In this document: positions 22,640-34,130 of the stretch, in pieces
Layout of the letters: each line of letters begins with the position of its first letter
How positions within the stretch are numbered: the first letter of the stretch is position 1
Assembly (NCBI GenBank): GCA_947311845.1
Contig: CAMZMU010000049.1
Span: 7,461,451 to 7,525,450 of the forward strand
Direction: 5' to 3'
DNA from: Poa pratensis
Taxonomy: Eukaryota; Streptophyta; Magnoliopsida; Poales; Poaceae
DNA: 64,000 nt
Notes under the pieces: model-generated
Database searches by the model: none
The model's input: only the letters and a program-made list of their open reading frames with translations
Told to the model about the DNA's origin: nothing
Position numbers and translations under genes: made by a program

Positions 22640-22798
22640 TATTCATAATTTCATATGTCTTGGTTCATCTCATTGTTAAATATGTTACTGAACTTTGTTC
22701 ATATCATTGTTAAATATAATTGTTTAAAAATGTAATAAACTTGACTTGCTTGTTATTTGGTTAGATCATAAGTTCACTCGTCTTCTACATGTGAACTA

Positions 22799-22923
22799 CT
22801 ACTCTTCGTTCACAAAAGGATGTCTCAATCTATCTCAAATTTGCATGTATCTAGACATGATTTAGTGTGTAGATACATACATATTTGAGATAGGTTGAGA
22901 CATCCTTTTGTGAACGGAGGGAG
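22799..22923. mobile_element. Stowaway-type MITE
   Basis: A 125-bp element whose right end is ...GAACGGAGGGAG, the reverse of the Stowaway CTCCCTCCGTTC terminus. The left end is a slightly degraded copy, and the arms pair nearly end to end (CACAAAAGGATGTCTCAA against TTGAGACATCCTTTTGTG). TA dinucleotides flank it at 22797-22798 and 22924-22925, the expected TSD of Tc1/mariner-type elements. No coding capacity. Confidence 0.9.
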
Positions 22924-22925
22924 TA

Positions 22926-23333
22926 CATTCCAATAATGGTCTGGTGGGCATGCACAAGAGGGTTCGAATGAAGCAGCAGACGTACACTTCGCACAATTAT
23001 CTAAGCTAGATTTATAATATTGTTCAAAAAGGAGCCAACCGACGGACAGCCGTGGCCAACTGGCCATGCTTTACATGCTTGGGTGTATCATCTAGCAAGA
23101 AAATGGTCGAGTAACTAACTTCAATGTTTCGAATGCAGAGTAATATCACCAAGAGAGGTGATTAAGTTTAATCCAAACAAAAAAATAACCCTCGACCCCC
23201 CTCACGTCATCCCTCGGGCAACACTAGGGGAAACAATAGTGTCGTCAGCTCCCCTGCTACATGAGCCTATGTCATATTCTTGTTTTGCGGGGTCGATGGT
23301 CATCGGGGTTGGGGGCTGCTACGCTTGATATCA
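22926..23333. other. Unassigned intergenic DNA
   Basis: No gene, repeat structure or RNA gene that I can support. It ends at the insertion point of the second Tat element. Confidence 0.5.
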
Positions 23334-23338
23334 CATTC
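23334..23338. repeat. Target-site duplication (left copy), CATTC
   Basis: CATTC is repeated at 38955-38959, outside the rightmost LTR of the second Tat element. Confidence 0.9.
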
Positions 23339-24472
23339 TGTCGTGGTGGGATCACGGCAGATGCCATAGGTATGGCTAAGATGGGCCGAATGGTCGTTGG
23401 GGGAATCCGGGGAGGGTTTATGCACTCAAGAAGTGCACACGCAAGAAACCGCAAGAACACGAACGAGAAATCAAGAAACCCAGCACACAAAGCACACCAC
23501 GATGTACCCTGCTTCGGGGCCCTCTTGTGGAGGTAACACCCCTACTGCAGCACTATCCTACTCAGTGTATAGCTCAAGGTGACAAGTACAAGCTGCTCCT
23601 CGAGCTGTATGATGATACAATGGTGAGAACTTGAGGTAAAAGATGGAGCTACCCGGGAGGAAGAAGGCACTCCGAGCTGAATCCGAGGTGTCTCCGAGGT
23701 GTTCGAGGTTCCTTTCTCTCTTTCTTTCTGTTGATCGATCGGCCCGTCCGTCCCCTCAAGCAGGAGGGGGGTGAAGCCCACTCATAGGCCAGCCGAGTTA
23801 CCGTTGTGCCCCTCGCTGAACATGTTCATGCCTCTGCACCGGTCACCACCGTACCTCTGTCAGGGACAAGACGTGGCCTGCCCATCCCCTGCTGCCTAAC
23901 GGCAGAACTAGCATGTCTCCTCTGACCGAGACAGGGACGTGGCCTGGCAGAGCTATCTCGTAGCCTTTTCCCAGATCCCGCGTGGTCAGCGGTCAGAGAC
24001 GTGCTGCCCCGCGAACCGGGGCATGCCTCTGCCAGGCTCCGTGACAGACGCTCCCGCCTCAGGCGCTCTTGTACCAGGCAGGAAGTGACAGGAGCATTGA
24101 CTCTGCCCGACCTACAGCCTACCACCTCGCTTAGCTCGGCACGGATGTGACGGGCTCCGTACCTCGGGTCTTGCGCTTAAGATCTTTACCAGGTCGGATC
24201 TTACTTCCTCCCCACAGCTTCTCCTGCTCTCAAACACAAACCATAGCACGAGGTAGTTAGGTCGGCTGAATATAGCTCGGACAGTGAACCTCGGCCCGGC
24301 CAACGGGATACCTCGGATCCCTGGGCCAAGATAGGTCGGCCTTTTATTCCTCTAGGTCAAGATGAAGCTCGGACACTCCCAGGCCCAAGCAGGTCGGCCC
24401 TTTCCGTACCTCGGCATATCTTTAAACTATCTTTATGCCAAGCCTTGACCCTACCGGGGGTAGCCCCCGACA
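23339..24472 (-). repeat. 3' LTR of the second Tat element
   Basis: 1134 bp; plus-strand ends TGTCGTGGTGGG and GCCCCCGACA. The LTR TATA box, intact as TATATA at 38252-38257 and 37073-37078, is altered here (CTCATAGG near 23791). Confidence 0.9.
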
Positions 24473-25004
24473 TTAGTCCCGAAGCTGGTGCGGTCCTACG
24501 ACCTCGGATGGAGGGCCGTAGCAGGTTCAAAATAAGCAAGGCACCACTCTGAAACCGACCTCAAACATAGCTCCACCGAGGTACTTCCCACAGACCTTAA
24601 TCTCATCTGAGGTTGATCTGCAATCTGAACTTTCCGAGCTGTTTGACTCAGCACAATCTTGCCTCAAGATTTTCCGAGGCACGCGGCGAAGAATCTCTGC
24701 CCGGGCCTCGAAATCCGGACCTCTGAAAAAGAGGTCCTGACCACACGCCACCCTCGTCAGCCAGACCCACCGAACAGCGCACCTGCGCACTCAAGTGCGA
24801 GGCCAACTTGACGCCCACGACTCCTCGATTCTCGCGCTGACCAGCACAGGAAATCCGAGGCTGGCGGTTGCCACTCTGCGGCTCACGATGTGGCCGATCG
24901 TGCGGCCACCAACCCCGCAACCGTGCGCTCACCCGCACATGATCCCGCGCCTTCCGGTAACCGCTCGGTTGCGCAGTTACCGCACGCCGCTACCGCACGC
25001 GGCT
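24473..25004. other. Spacer between the 3' LTR and the antisense gene promoter
   Basis: GC-rich, with many CCGAG/CTCGG motifs and no convincing gene. On the minus strand it ends the element; on the plus strand it is the upstream region of the antisense gene. Confidence 0.5.
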
Positions 25005-25012
25005 TATAAATA
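25005..25012 (+). promoter_or_regulatory. TATA box of the antisense gene
   Basis: TATAAATA in a GC-rich setting, followed about 25 bp later by a pyrimidine-rich start region and then a leader with a good splice donor at 25226. It is opposite in direction to gag-pol. Confidence 0.65.
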
Positions 25013-25591
25013 GGGGCCAGGGGTAACTTCCTCTTCTTCTTCCCCACTCGCCCACTGCTCCATGCCACTGCCTCCATCGCCGCCGTCGAGCACCTCGCCG
25101 CACCGGAGTACGCGCCGCCGTTCTGCAGCATCGTTCTGCGCCGCGCCGAGCGCCTCGCCGCACCGGAGTACGTGCGCTGCGCCTGGCGCCATCGACTCGC
25201 CGCCGATCCCTCGCGTTCCTCCACGGTGAGTTCTTCGCTTCCCCTCCATTGCCATGGAGGTTCATCCCTCGATGAACTCGAGGATCCTGATGAACCCTAA
25301 GACCTTGATGAACTAGATGCTCTATCTTTGCACTCTTTTAGCCATTTTAGATCCATCTAGACTTGCATCAGATGCACCCGTAGCACTGTCCTTTAGGTTC
25401 GCCCCTGGATGAACTCGAATTTATTTCCCTTTTTAGCTCATCGGTAGATCTTTGCTAGTATCTCGCAGCGGTAGAAACATGTTTCCCGCCTAAATCCTGT
25501 AGCCGGCTGTCTTGAATGATCCGAGGTATTTACCCCGGCTATCCTGAACTGTCCGAGGTACTTACCCCGGTTGAACCTCCCTCTTCTGCAG

Positions 25592-28500
25592 GAAAGCTTC
25601 AACATGTCTTCTGCCTCGGATCCCGCCGAGGAAGGAGCATCTGGAGAACGAGGTAGCTGGGAGGGATCCGATGTCACGGAGGTCGACATCAAGTGGCTCC
25701 GAGATTCACGGCGGATCCCGGCTAAACTCATCTGCGAGTTCCGAAGAAAGGAGATATCGAACCGAGGTGGAATCCGGGGAGTGGGTCGTCTTCCTGGATC
25801 ACTTCGAACGTGGCTTCGGGCTCCCGGCCGGGAAGTTCTTCCGGGAATTCTTGGACAAATTCGGGCTACAACCGCACCACCTGCCCGCTAATGCCATCCT
25901 CCAACTTTCGGCCTACGCAACCTTTTCCGAGGGTTACCTCGGATTATGGCCAAGCATTGAGTCCTGGGCCAAATACTTCCAGCTCAAGAAGCAAAGTGTC
26001 CCAAACAAGAGGTCGTGGACAAGGAGATGACTGCTTGCGGGGCGGCCTCGATTTCACCTCGGCGCCTATTGAGTTTCCTCGGATTCAGGGCCTGGAATCC
26101 TGCCGCAATGGCAACGCTCCTTTTTTATGTGAAGAACCGGGCACCGACGATCTCATCAATTTGCCGGAGTTCACCATTGGAACCCCCACTACCCAACTCA
26201 ACTGGGATTACGAGCCTGCACTCGACGCTCCCGAGGTTCTTCTGATCAACCAAACCATGATGTCGCTCCAGGAGAAAAGCTGGGGAGCAGATGACATCTT
26301 GCGTACCATGATCACCCGCCCGAGTTAGCCCCTTACAAGCGCGGGCCCATAAGATCTGCCATATGAGTGGCCGCTACGACCCCACTCGCCACAGCACCTT
26401 TGAACTTGACGACTCCGAGGTGAAGAGGCGCATCCGAGCCATCGCCAAGACCACCATGCCCGATAAGTGGAAATGGGGTGTCAAGCCCTATGACCGAGAT
26501 CACCTTCCAGCTCAAGTAAGTGTACTTTACCCGACGTAAATATTCCTCGGTTTCATTTTCACCCCGGCCTTGTATTGATTCTTGTGCTAACTCGGTTTTA
26601 CCTTGCCACCTCTGTAGAAGTTCACTCGACAGGAAATCGAGGATGGCCCCCTTTCTTCTAAGGAGTGGACTCCCGACCTGCCTGTCCCGGCCGCCGCCGA
26701 GGTTGAAGATCCCAACAATGAGGATCACCTCCCCATTCCAAGGCCACCTCGGGTAAGACTCGTGGTTTCACCTCGCACCGCCCACCAGTTCGATCGTCTA
26801 TCCAGGATTGGCCCGATGATGACGATGACGATTGCCAAATTCTGGAACCTGTCAACGTTATTCCCATTTCATATGCTCCTCCACATATAAGAACTTTCAT
26901 CCAGCGTCTGCAGCTTCCCGGAAGCGCTCAGGACCAGTACCTCGGATGCCGAGGCTTCCAAGACTCGGAGACTGCGGCGCCCAAAGCCAGAGCTCTCCTC
27001 CAGAACGGTCCATTGACCTTGCAGCCCGGAGAAGACCATCTCCTCCCGGTGCGTGTCTCCTCCGCCGAACTTCCACCGCCGAGCTCTGACCGGCCTGGGG
27101 CACTCTGCTCCCCGCCGAGATCAGACTCCTCCGCCTCCTCAGAAGGATGCGGAGACAGATCGCGCCAAGACTCCGGCTAAGACCGTGCAGGAGCCTCGGC
27201 TCTCCCCCAAGTCTCAAGCTGCGCGCAACCAGCAGCAACACAGCAGAAGAAGCAGAAGAAGCAGAAGAAAGATTCAGCTCCAGTTGTTGAGCCCCCCAAA
27301 CAGCCACAGCAAACTCCAATGCCGCCACCGCCACCGGGCCCCAAGGCTGCGAGCACCCAACTGGTGCCGCATGTTCCCGCTGCGCCGAGGTCCACCTTGA
27401 TCAAGACCGCGCCCTCGAGCTCTCAGGTCGCCACCTCCCGAGCTCTTTCGCTGCTACCATCCAGCCGAACATCAGCAGCTGGGAGGTCGGGCAACTCCGG
27501 ACCAAGAGCGGGAACAGCTTAGGCTCGGAGAAGCACTATGACATGGACTGGAACTCGGCTGACGCTGCCGAGGTCTCCTCTAACCCGAGCTCTGAGCATC
27601 CAGTTGGACCTAGCGCCGTGCTCCAGTCCATCTACAACATGCAGACTGCGGTCCTTGATTGCAGCAAGAAGGCCTCGGTAAGTTTCTTTACGCAACTCTC
27701 TTTCTTCCTTTGAAACCAAATGACAAACATACACTATTCCCAGTCCCCGAGATTCGGGTTGAGCAATTGACACTCCACCGAGTTAAAATTGCTCGGCTTG
27801 AATCTCAAAAACTTGTCATTTCTCCCATGCTGAGTCCCCGAGGCCAATGCCAAGTCCCCGGGACTCAATTGGGCCTCGGGTGCTAAAAGACCTCGGATTT
27901 CTTCGAACTGATCTCTCTATTTTTTCAGGAGTGCAACAATGCTCGGACAAAGATCTTCAAGAACCTCCTGCTGGATCACAACAGACTGAAGAAGTCTCAC
28001 CGGACTCTTCTATCCGCAAGGAGCAGAGCGACAAAGATTACGCCTCCAAGTTGAAGACAGCCGAGATGAAATAGCTCGGCTGCAACAAGAGCTGAACCGG
28101 GCTAATGAAGCCAAAACTGCTGTGGAGGACGCTATGAAGGTCAAGGACCAGGCCGCCGAACAGCAGCAAGAGCTTGCCAAGACCCTGGAGAGCCGCGCCA
28201 CCTCGGCCGAAGCCGAACTTATCGCCCTCCGAGCTATATCGAAAAGCTGGTTGTCCGAGCTCGCTCGGATTAATCACCAAATGGACAGTAAGTTTCTTTT
28301 CCCCTTTTCCTTATTTTCTGCCGACCTACACCCCGTGCCACCGTATGCCTTATTTCAGCGACAGCCTTTTTGTCTTCTTCAGAGAACTTCGAGCACTCCA
28401 AGGACAAGGCTATCCGCGAAGTTCAAGCAGCTCGGGCAAAGAGGGCTGAGACAGAAACCCTCAGCGAAAGCTGGGATATCCAGGACCACCTTGTTGCCCT

Positions 28501-29229
28501 TAATGCTCGGATCAGGCCGCTGGGCCATTGGAACCAAGCTGGTTGATGCTGCCATCGAGGTCCACCGTGCCCTCTGGCCCAAGGTCAAGACTCCCACTTG
28601 CATCGACGAGCTCGCCACGAAGCTGAAAGGAGCCGAGGCTAGACTTCGGGAGTGGAGATGCTCATCAGCTCGGGCTGGAGCGGACAAGGCCCTGGTGTTC
28701 GTGCTGTCTGGTATGAAGATGTTGAGATCCACACGGTTACCTCCCTGCGCAGGGGCTCTCCTTGGAACTCCACCCTGATGGCATTGCGAAACGCCAAGCA
28801 GCAGCCGACCGCTTTGCTAGTTATGCAAACACCCGGACCTTTGATGACGGGCGCCTCTATTCTGAGGATGAAGAGAGCTCGGACGAGGAAGCAGAGTCCG
28901 GTGAAGAAGTTCTGACGGCGAGGAAATTGACTTTGACGAGCCTGAGAGCTCCAAGGGCAAGGCCGGCAAAACAACCGAGGTGGCTGAAGGCTCTGATGAT
29001 GACTTCAGCTTCGACGAACCTCCGAACCCAAGGGCAAGTCCGGCAAAGCCGTAGCCACCGAGGTGATCTCCCCGACGTGACGGACACCCCGGCATCCACT
29101 CCAACAACCGAGGTTGCTTCCGCGACCGAGGTGTTCCTGCGCCCGAGGTTGTTCCTGCGCCCGAGGCTCCTGCTTCCGAGGTCCCGCTACCACAACTCGG
29201 CGACCGAGGTCTCTGGTTCCGAGGCCTGA
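25592..29229 (+). pseudogene. Antisense spliced gene, 'putative gypsy type transposon' (Transposase_28) family
   Basis: Transcribed against gag-pol. A leader intron (25226-25591) is followed by ATG 25604. The family domain is at about 25700-26330: WVVFLDHFERGFGLPAGKFF, FGLQPHHLPANAILQLSAY, FSEGYLGLWPSIESW, then NLPEFTIGTPTTQLNWDY. GT...AG introns are visible at 26516-26617, 27678-27928 and 28288-28382. A Gln/Glu/Ala-rich coiled coil lies at about 28120-28290 and an acidic tail at about 28840-28920. The last frame stops at 29229. Domain pieces are in at least three frames (shifts near 25745-25790 and 26010-26150), so this copy is broken. Molecular function is unknown; genes of this type are known in antisense position in some grass Tat elements. 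Confidence 0.75.
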
Positions 29230-29945
29230 ACTTGTCTCAAGCAAAACATTAAATCCCCGGTATGCCGGGTGCAGATGTAATATACACTTAAGTAGTTTGC
29301 CTTGCTACCAGTACTATTATCTTGCTATCCGAACCATGCTTTTCTAAGAATTTATGCCGAACCCTTTTGGAACGAGTCCCCGAGTTCACTTTCGTGTTTA
29401 CTATACTTGGCATTCTTTGCTCTTGTCTACCATTTTGGCGTTCGACAGTCGAGTCACAAGATTGTTGTTTATAGCATACAGTACTTAGCAAATGTCGAGG
29501 TGTGTTTCAAAATCATCCGACATAAACGAAAGGTAAAGACAGGGGTTAGTAAACGACACATGCCGAACTATATTTTGGACCGAGTCCCCGAGTCCATTTT
29601 CATGTTTCCCACGTTTTTTCATCTTTGCTCTTGACTACCATTTCGGCGTTCGTCAGTCGAGTCACAAGATTAGTTACACAGCATACATTACTTGAAGTTT
29701 GAGACGAGGTTCAAAATAGTTCGGCATATGAACGAAATTGACAAACAGAAATAAAACACAAGCACAAGAGCGAGGCAGTCCCCGAGCTTCAACCTCGGAG
29801 TGCCGACATTTCATTAAGGATTAACCGAGGTACATACATTGCGCCCTTCATGAGTAGAAAGGTCGGAGTAGAGCTATATTCCATGGTCGCCTGACCTCTG
29901 ATCCGGGGTTGTCCAGCCCATCTTCCCTTGGTTCCTGCGCATCTA
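29230..29945. other. Spacer between antisense gene and integrase
   Basis: The 3' ends of the two opposed transcription units meet here. It contains two related segments (around 29360-29460 and 29575-29670, each with a GAGTCCCCGAGTYCA motif and a TTTCGGCGTTCG-like stretch), an internal duplication. No gene seen. Confidence 0.5.
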
Positions 29946-30977
29946 TTAGATAGTAGAATCATTGAGCAGAGCTCGGCTCACAATGAACGGTCCCTCCCAT
30001 GGAGGTGACAACTTGTGCCGACCTTTCTTGCGCTGCACCAGCCTCAGCACCAAATCTCCCTCGTGAAACACACGAGGGTTGATACTCCGGCTATGATAAC
30101 GTCGGAGACCTTGTTGGTATATTGCTGACCGAGATGAGGCCAATTCTCTAGCTTCCTCAAGCAGATCTACTGCATCCTCCCGAGCCTCTTTTGCCTCGGC
30201 TTCAGTGTACATTGCCACTCTGGGCGCATCATATTCGATGTCAGTGGGTAGCATAGCTTCTGCCCCATAGACCATAAAAAATGGCGTATAGCCAGTTGAT
30301 CGATTTGGCGTGGTCCTTAGACCCCACAGTACTGCTGGTATCTCATCTATCCAACACCCCGGCGTTTTCAGCAGTGGTTCAATGAGCCGAGCCTTGATGC
30401 CGGCCAACACTAGAGCATTTGATCTTTCCACTTGTCCATTAGACTCCGGGTGTGCCACCGAGGCTATGTCCAGCCGGATTCCCTTGTTCATGCAAAACCG
30501 AGCAAATTCTCCAACAGCAAAGTTCGTGCCGTTGTCCGAGATAATGCTATGGGGGTACCCATATCGCAGAATGATCTCCTTCAAAAAAGTCACTGCTGAA
30601 TGACCATCCAACTTCCGGATTGGTTTCACCTCGATCCACTTGGTGAACTTGTCCACCATCACCAGTATGTGCGTCATGTTACCTCGGGCTGGTTTGAACT
30701 CTCCCACCATATCCAAACACCATACCGCAAACGGCCAAGTGATAGGAATTGTTTTGAGCGCCGAGGCTGGCATATGCGTTTGCTTGGCAAACCTTTGGCA
30801 TCCTTCACATCTCCGGACTATGGCCTCTGCATCAGCAAGAGCAGTGGGCCAATAGAACCCATGCCTGAACACCTTGGCCACCAGAGCTCTTGTGCTGCAA
30901 TGATGACCACACTCTCCTTGGTGGATCTCCAAAAGCATCTCCTTGCCTTCAGCTGGCTCGACACACCGTTGCAACAC
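29946..30977 (-). CDS. Integrase of the second Tat element (open, end of pol)
   Basis: An uninterrupted 343-codon stretch, the best preserved part of this element. Zinc-binding residues: H19 and H25/H26 (IHQGECGHH) and C57/C60 (CEGC). The catalytic triad is complete: D89 (CLDMVGEF), D148 (SDNGTNF) and E184 (NGQVERSN), with the standard 35-residue spacing between D148 and E184. The conserved TPNRSTGYTPFFMVYGAEA follows, and the C-terminal WEGPFIV motif (about 330) is of GPY type. Pol ends at 29946. It is probably read as part of a gag-pol polyprotein rather than from its own start. Upstream frames are broken, so expression is doubtful. Confidence 0.85.
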   Translation of the reverse strand: MLQRCVEPAEGKEMLLEIHQGECGHHCSTRALVAKVFRHGFYWPTALADAEAIVRRCEGCQRFAKQTHMPASALKTIPITWPFAVWCLDMVGEFKPARGNMTHILVMVDKFTKWIEVKPIRKLDGHSAVTFLKEIILRYGYPHSIISDNGTNFAVGEFARFCMNKGIRLDIASVAHPESNGQVERSNALVLAGIKARLIEPLLKTPGCWIDEIPAVLWGLRTTPNRSTGYTPFFMVYGAEAMLPTDIEYDAPRVAMYTEAEAKEAREDAVDLLEEARELASSRSAIYQQGLRRYHSRSINPRVFHEGDLVLRLVQRKKGRHKLSPPWEGPFIVSRALLNDSTI

Positions 30978-31400
30978 CTCGGTTACGCTTCTTTTATAGA
31001 GCTCCTTGTTGATGATGGTGTACGCCTTGGCCCTCCTTTGATTCTCCTAGCCTCGGTTGTGTCACTTGGCAAGCTTCCCTCCGTTATGAACTTCATGATT
31101 TGCTCCGCCCACTCCGGCACTGGGTGCAAAGGAAAAATTCTCGTCCACCTCCATTGGTTCGGCCACCATAATCTCCTCCATTATTTCCTCCACCATCCTG
31201 CGACCAGTCCCCGAGTCGATGAGCAGTCCCCGAGGTTCGGTGCGCAGTCCCCGAGCTCTGCCACGCAGTCCCCGGGTCCGACCAAACGCACCCGACGTCT
31301 ACCTCCATTGGAACAGGTCCGGGCTCTTGCTCCGCCGGGATGAAAATAGATTCGGATTCAGGAGAAGGTTTGATTGAAGGAGTTCTCAAGTGATTCAGGG
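30978..31400 (-). other. RNase H-integrase linker
   Basis: Weakly open sequence between the second RNase H and integrase. It contains a short tandem motif, GCAGTCCCCGAG, repeated about four times at 31203-31275. No domain is recognised. Confidence 0.5.
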
Positions 31401-32426
31401 CTACCCTGGTGGTACTGCCTCTTTAGATGAACCGAGCTTTGACAACACGTCGGCAGCATTATTTTCTGTCCGAGGTATATGCCTGTACTCACACCCTTCA
31501 AAGAACCCGGATATCTTTTGCACATGGAACCGATATAACGCCATGTTGGCATCCAGAGCATCCCAAGTTCCAGAAGATTGTTGCACCACCAGGTCGGAAT
31601 CGCCGAAGCACTCTACACGCCGGATACCGATCTCCTTCGCCACATTGAGGCCATGGATTAAGGCCTCATACTCCGCCACATTGTTTGATGCTGAGAAATG
31701 AATCTGCAGCACGTATTTCAGCTGATCTCGCTTTGGCGAGGTGAGGACTATTCCAGCCCCCAGCCCGATCTTTGTCTTGGACCCATCAAAATGCATTTTC
31801 CAATAATTATAGTCCGGCCTGGGTGGCTCATACTGCATCTCGGCCCAATCACAAAAGAAGTCCGGCAACGCCTGGGATTTAATTGCATCTCTTCTCTCAT
31901 AATGTGGTGCATATGGAGACACCTCAATCGCCCATTTGGCAACTCGGCCAGTTGCATCTTTGCACCCGATGATCTCCGAGATTGGAGCTTCGCACACCAC
32001 CGTCATGGGATGCTCCTGGAAATAATGCTTCAACTTCTTGACCGCCAGGTAGACACCATACGTCATCTTCTGGTAGTGAGGGTAATTCTGCTTCGAGGTA
32101 GAGATCACCTCGCTCAAGTAATACACCGGTCTCTGCACCGACCTGCCACCTTCTTCGCGCTCCACCACCACTGCCACACTTACAACTCGGTTTGTGGCCG
32201 CAATGTAAAGTAACATCGGCTCATTGTGCAATGGTGACGCCAACACCGGGGCAGTGGACAACATCTTTTTCAGCTCATTGAACGCCACGTCGGCCTGCGG
32301 GGTCCATGTAAACCCGGTACTTTTCTTCATGAGCTGGTACAAAGGTAAGGCTTTTTCTCCAGCCGACCTACAAATCGGCTCAACGAGGCTAGGCACCCTG
32401 TGAATTTCTGCACATCTTTCAAACAC
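31401..32426 (-). CDS. Dual RNase H region of the second Tat element
   Basis: An open 341-codon stretch on the minus strand. The first RNase H (about residues 30-190) is weakly conserved: LLYIAATNRVVSVAVVVE, RPVYYLSEVIS, YPHYQKM. The second (about residues 208-335) has the full acidic set: D in MHFDGSKTK, E in NNVAEYEALIHGL, D in CFGDSDLVVQQ and D in ENNAADVLSKLG. Two RNase H modules in tandem identify the Tat lineage, in which the second is thought to have been acquired from a plant-type RNase H. It is joined in pol to the RT upstream by a frame change near 32340-32420. Confidence 0.85.
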   Translation of the reverse strand: MFERCAEIHRVPSLVEPICRSAGEKALPLYQLMKKSTGFTWTPQADVAFNELKKMLSTAPVLASPLHNEPMLLYIAATNRVVSVAVVVEREEGGRSVQRPVYYLSEVISTSKQNYPHYQKMTYGVYLAVKKLKHYFQEHPMTVVCEAPISEIIGCKDATGRVAKWAIEVSPYAPHYERRDAIKSQALPDFFCDWAEMQYEPPRPDYNYWKMHFDGSKTKIGLGAGIVLTSPKRDQLKYVLQIHFSASNNVAEYEALIHGLNVAKEIGIRRVECFGDSDLVVQQSSGTWDALDANMALYRFHVQKISGFFEGCEYRHIPRTENNAADVLSKLGSSKEAVPPG

Positions 32427-33220
32427 TTCGGTAACTTCATGTTCTCAATAGCTCGGATCTTGGCCGGGTTAACCTCGATACCTCGGCTAGACACCAGGAA
32501 TCCGAGCAACTTTCCAGCCGGGACACCAAAGGTGCACTTGTCCGGGTTAAGCTTCAACCGATATTTTCTCAAATTCACAAATGTCTCCTCGAGATCCTCG
32601 AGGAGAGTACGTTTCTCCTTAGTTTTGATGACGATATCATCGACATACACTTGCACATTTTTGCCCATTTGAGAGTGCAGGCATTTCTGCATACACCTCT
32701 GATAAGTTGCCCCGGCATTCTCAGACCAAAACACATGACACGATAGCAATACGCCCCATACGGGGTAATAAAAGCAGTCTTTATTTGATCCTTCGGGTTC
32801 AGTGGTATCTGGTGAAAACCAGAGTACGCATCGATAAAAGACAACAGTTCACAACCAGCAGTGGAATCAATCACTTGATCAATCCGAGGTAATGGAAATG
32901 GATCTTTCGGGCACGCCTTGTTGAGGTTAGTGAAGTCAATGCACATGCGCCACACCTTGACCACGGCTGGCTCGTCTTTCTTCTTTTCCACCAAGACCGG
33001 ATTGGATATCCAGTCCGGTGCAGCACCTCCATAATGAACCCGGCTGCAAGCAACTTAGCCAGCTCGTCCAGCACCACTTGTCTTCGGTCGTCTGAGAGAC
33101 GACGGGTCGGTTGCCTCACCGGTTTCACCTCTGGCCTGACAAATAAAGAGTGCTCTGCCAACTCCCTCGGAACACCAGGCAGGTCCTTAGCCGACCATGC
33201 AAAGATATCCCGATTCTCAC
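32327..33220 (-). pseudogene. Reverse transcriptase of the second Tat element (frameshifted)
   Basis: Three overlapping frames cover RT. 32871-33161 has the RP..KPVRQ..R entry and LLAAGFIMEV. 32575-32994 has VWRMCIDFTNLNKACPKDPF, IDAYSGFHQI and ITPYGAYCYRVM. 32327-32749 has GATYQRCM, the catalytic YVDD (near 32635-32648) and CTFGVPAGKLLGF. Breaks lie near 32980 and 32730. The order and motifs are those of Ty3/gypsy RT. Confidence 0.85.
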
Positions 33221-33244
33221 GGAGGAAGTGACAGAGCTCGCTTC

Positions 33245-34130
33245 CTATTTCTCGCCCAGCCCGGTCCCAATGATGGCCATATGCTCTGGGTGCTCCGGGT
33301 CAATGGGGATCTTCTTGGTCTCCTTGGGCACCTCGAATGCTGCAGTTGAGTCCGGGCTCATCAGTCCGGACATGCCGAGCTGTGTTGACTGCGCCATTGC
33401 CACCACTTGATGCAGCTTCTTCTTCTCAGCTGCGATCACCAAAGACTCGGCCAGATTAGACCCCGCCGAGGCACACTGAATGGCTCGCTTGTAGTCACCC
33501 GAGATGGATATGATCCCATTAGGCCCTGGCATTTTCATCTTCAGGTATGCAACATGGGTGGAAATCATGAACTTGGCCAGAGCCGGCCTTCCAAGCAATG
33601 CATGGTATGCACTCTCCAAGTCCACCACCTCGAACTCGATACTCTCAACTCGGCAATTTCCTTGGTTCCAAATGCTACATCCACCCATATCTTGCCCATG
33701 GGTGCACAGGAAACGCCAGGCACAATCCCATGAAAAGTACAACTGCTTGGCATCAACTGATTTGGCGATATGCCCAATTTCACCATTGTGTCTCGGTACA
33801 TGATGTTGATGGCACTGCCATTGTCCACCAGAACTCGGGTAAACCTCACATTGTTTAGGCCCACACAACGTCGGATCTACCACCAGGGCATACTTTCCAG
33901 GGCTCGGCATGATCCGAGGTGTGTCTTTCCTGCTCCAAGTGATCTCCTGCTCAGACCAGTTCATATAGGTCGGCACCACCGGCATTACTGCATTCACCTC
34001 CATGGCACGCCTCTGCACGCTCTTCTTGTCAGTTGGCTCGGTCACAAAGACCACATAGCTCGCATGAGCCTCTCTATAGTCATTTCCGGGGTATTCATAC
34101 TGCTGACTTGGTCCGGCACCATTGTTGTTG
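33245..34130 (-). pseudogene. Protease of the second Tat element (frameshifted)
   Basis: The active-site region at about 33790-33860 reads VLVDNGSAINIMY: Asn replaces the usual Ser/Thr after the catalytic Asp, a variant common in plant Tat elements. SCTFHGIVPGVSCAPMGKIWVDVAFG follows at about 33665-33750. The distal HALLGRPALAKFM motif at about 33560-33600 is in another frame. The upstream EQEITWSRKDTPRIMPSPGKYALVVDP linker (about 33885-33965) parallels the split linker of the first Tat element. Confidence 0.8.

Noticed and set aside
24795..25265. Arg/Ala-rich minus-strand frames
   Set aside because: Shadow of a GC-rich promoter and leader of the antisense gene; composition explains the open frames.
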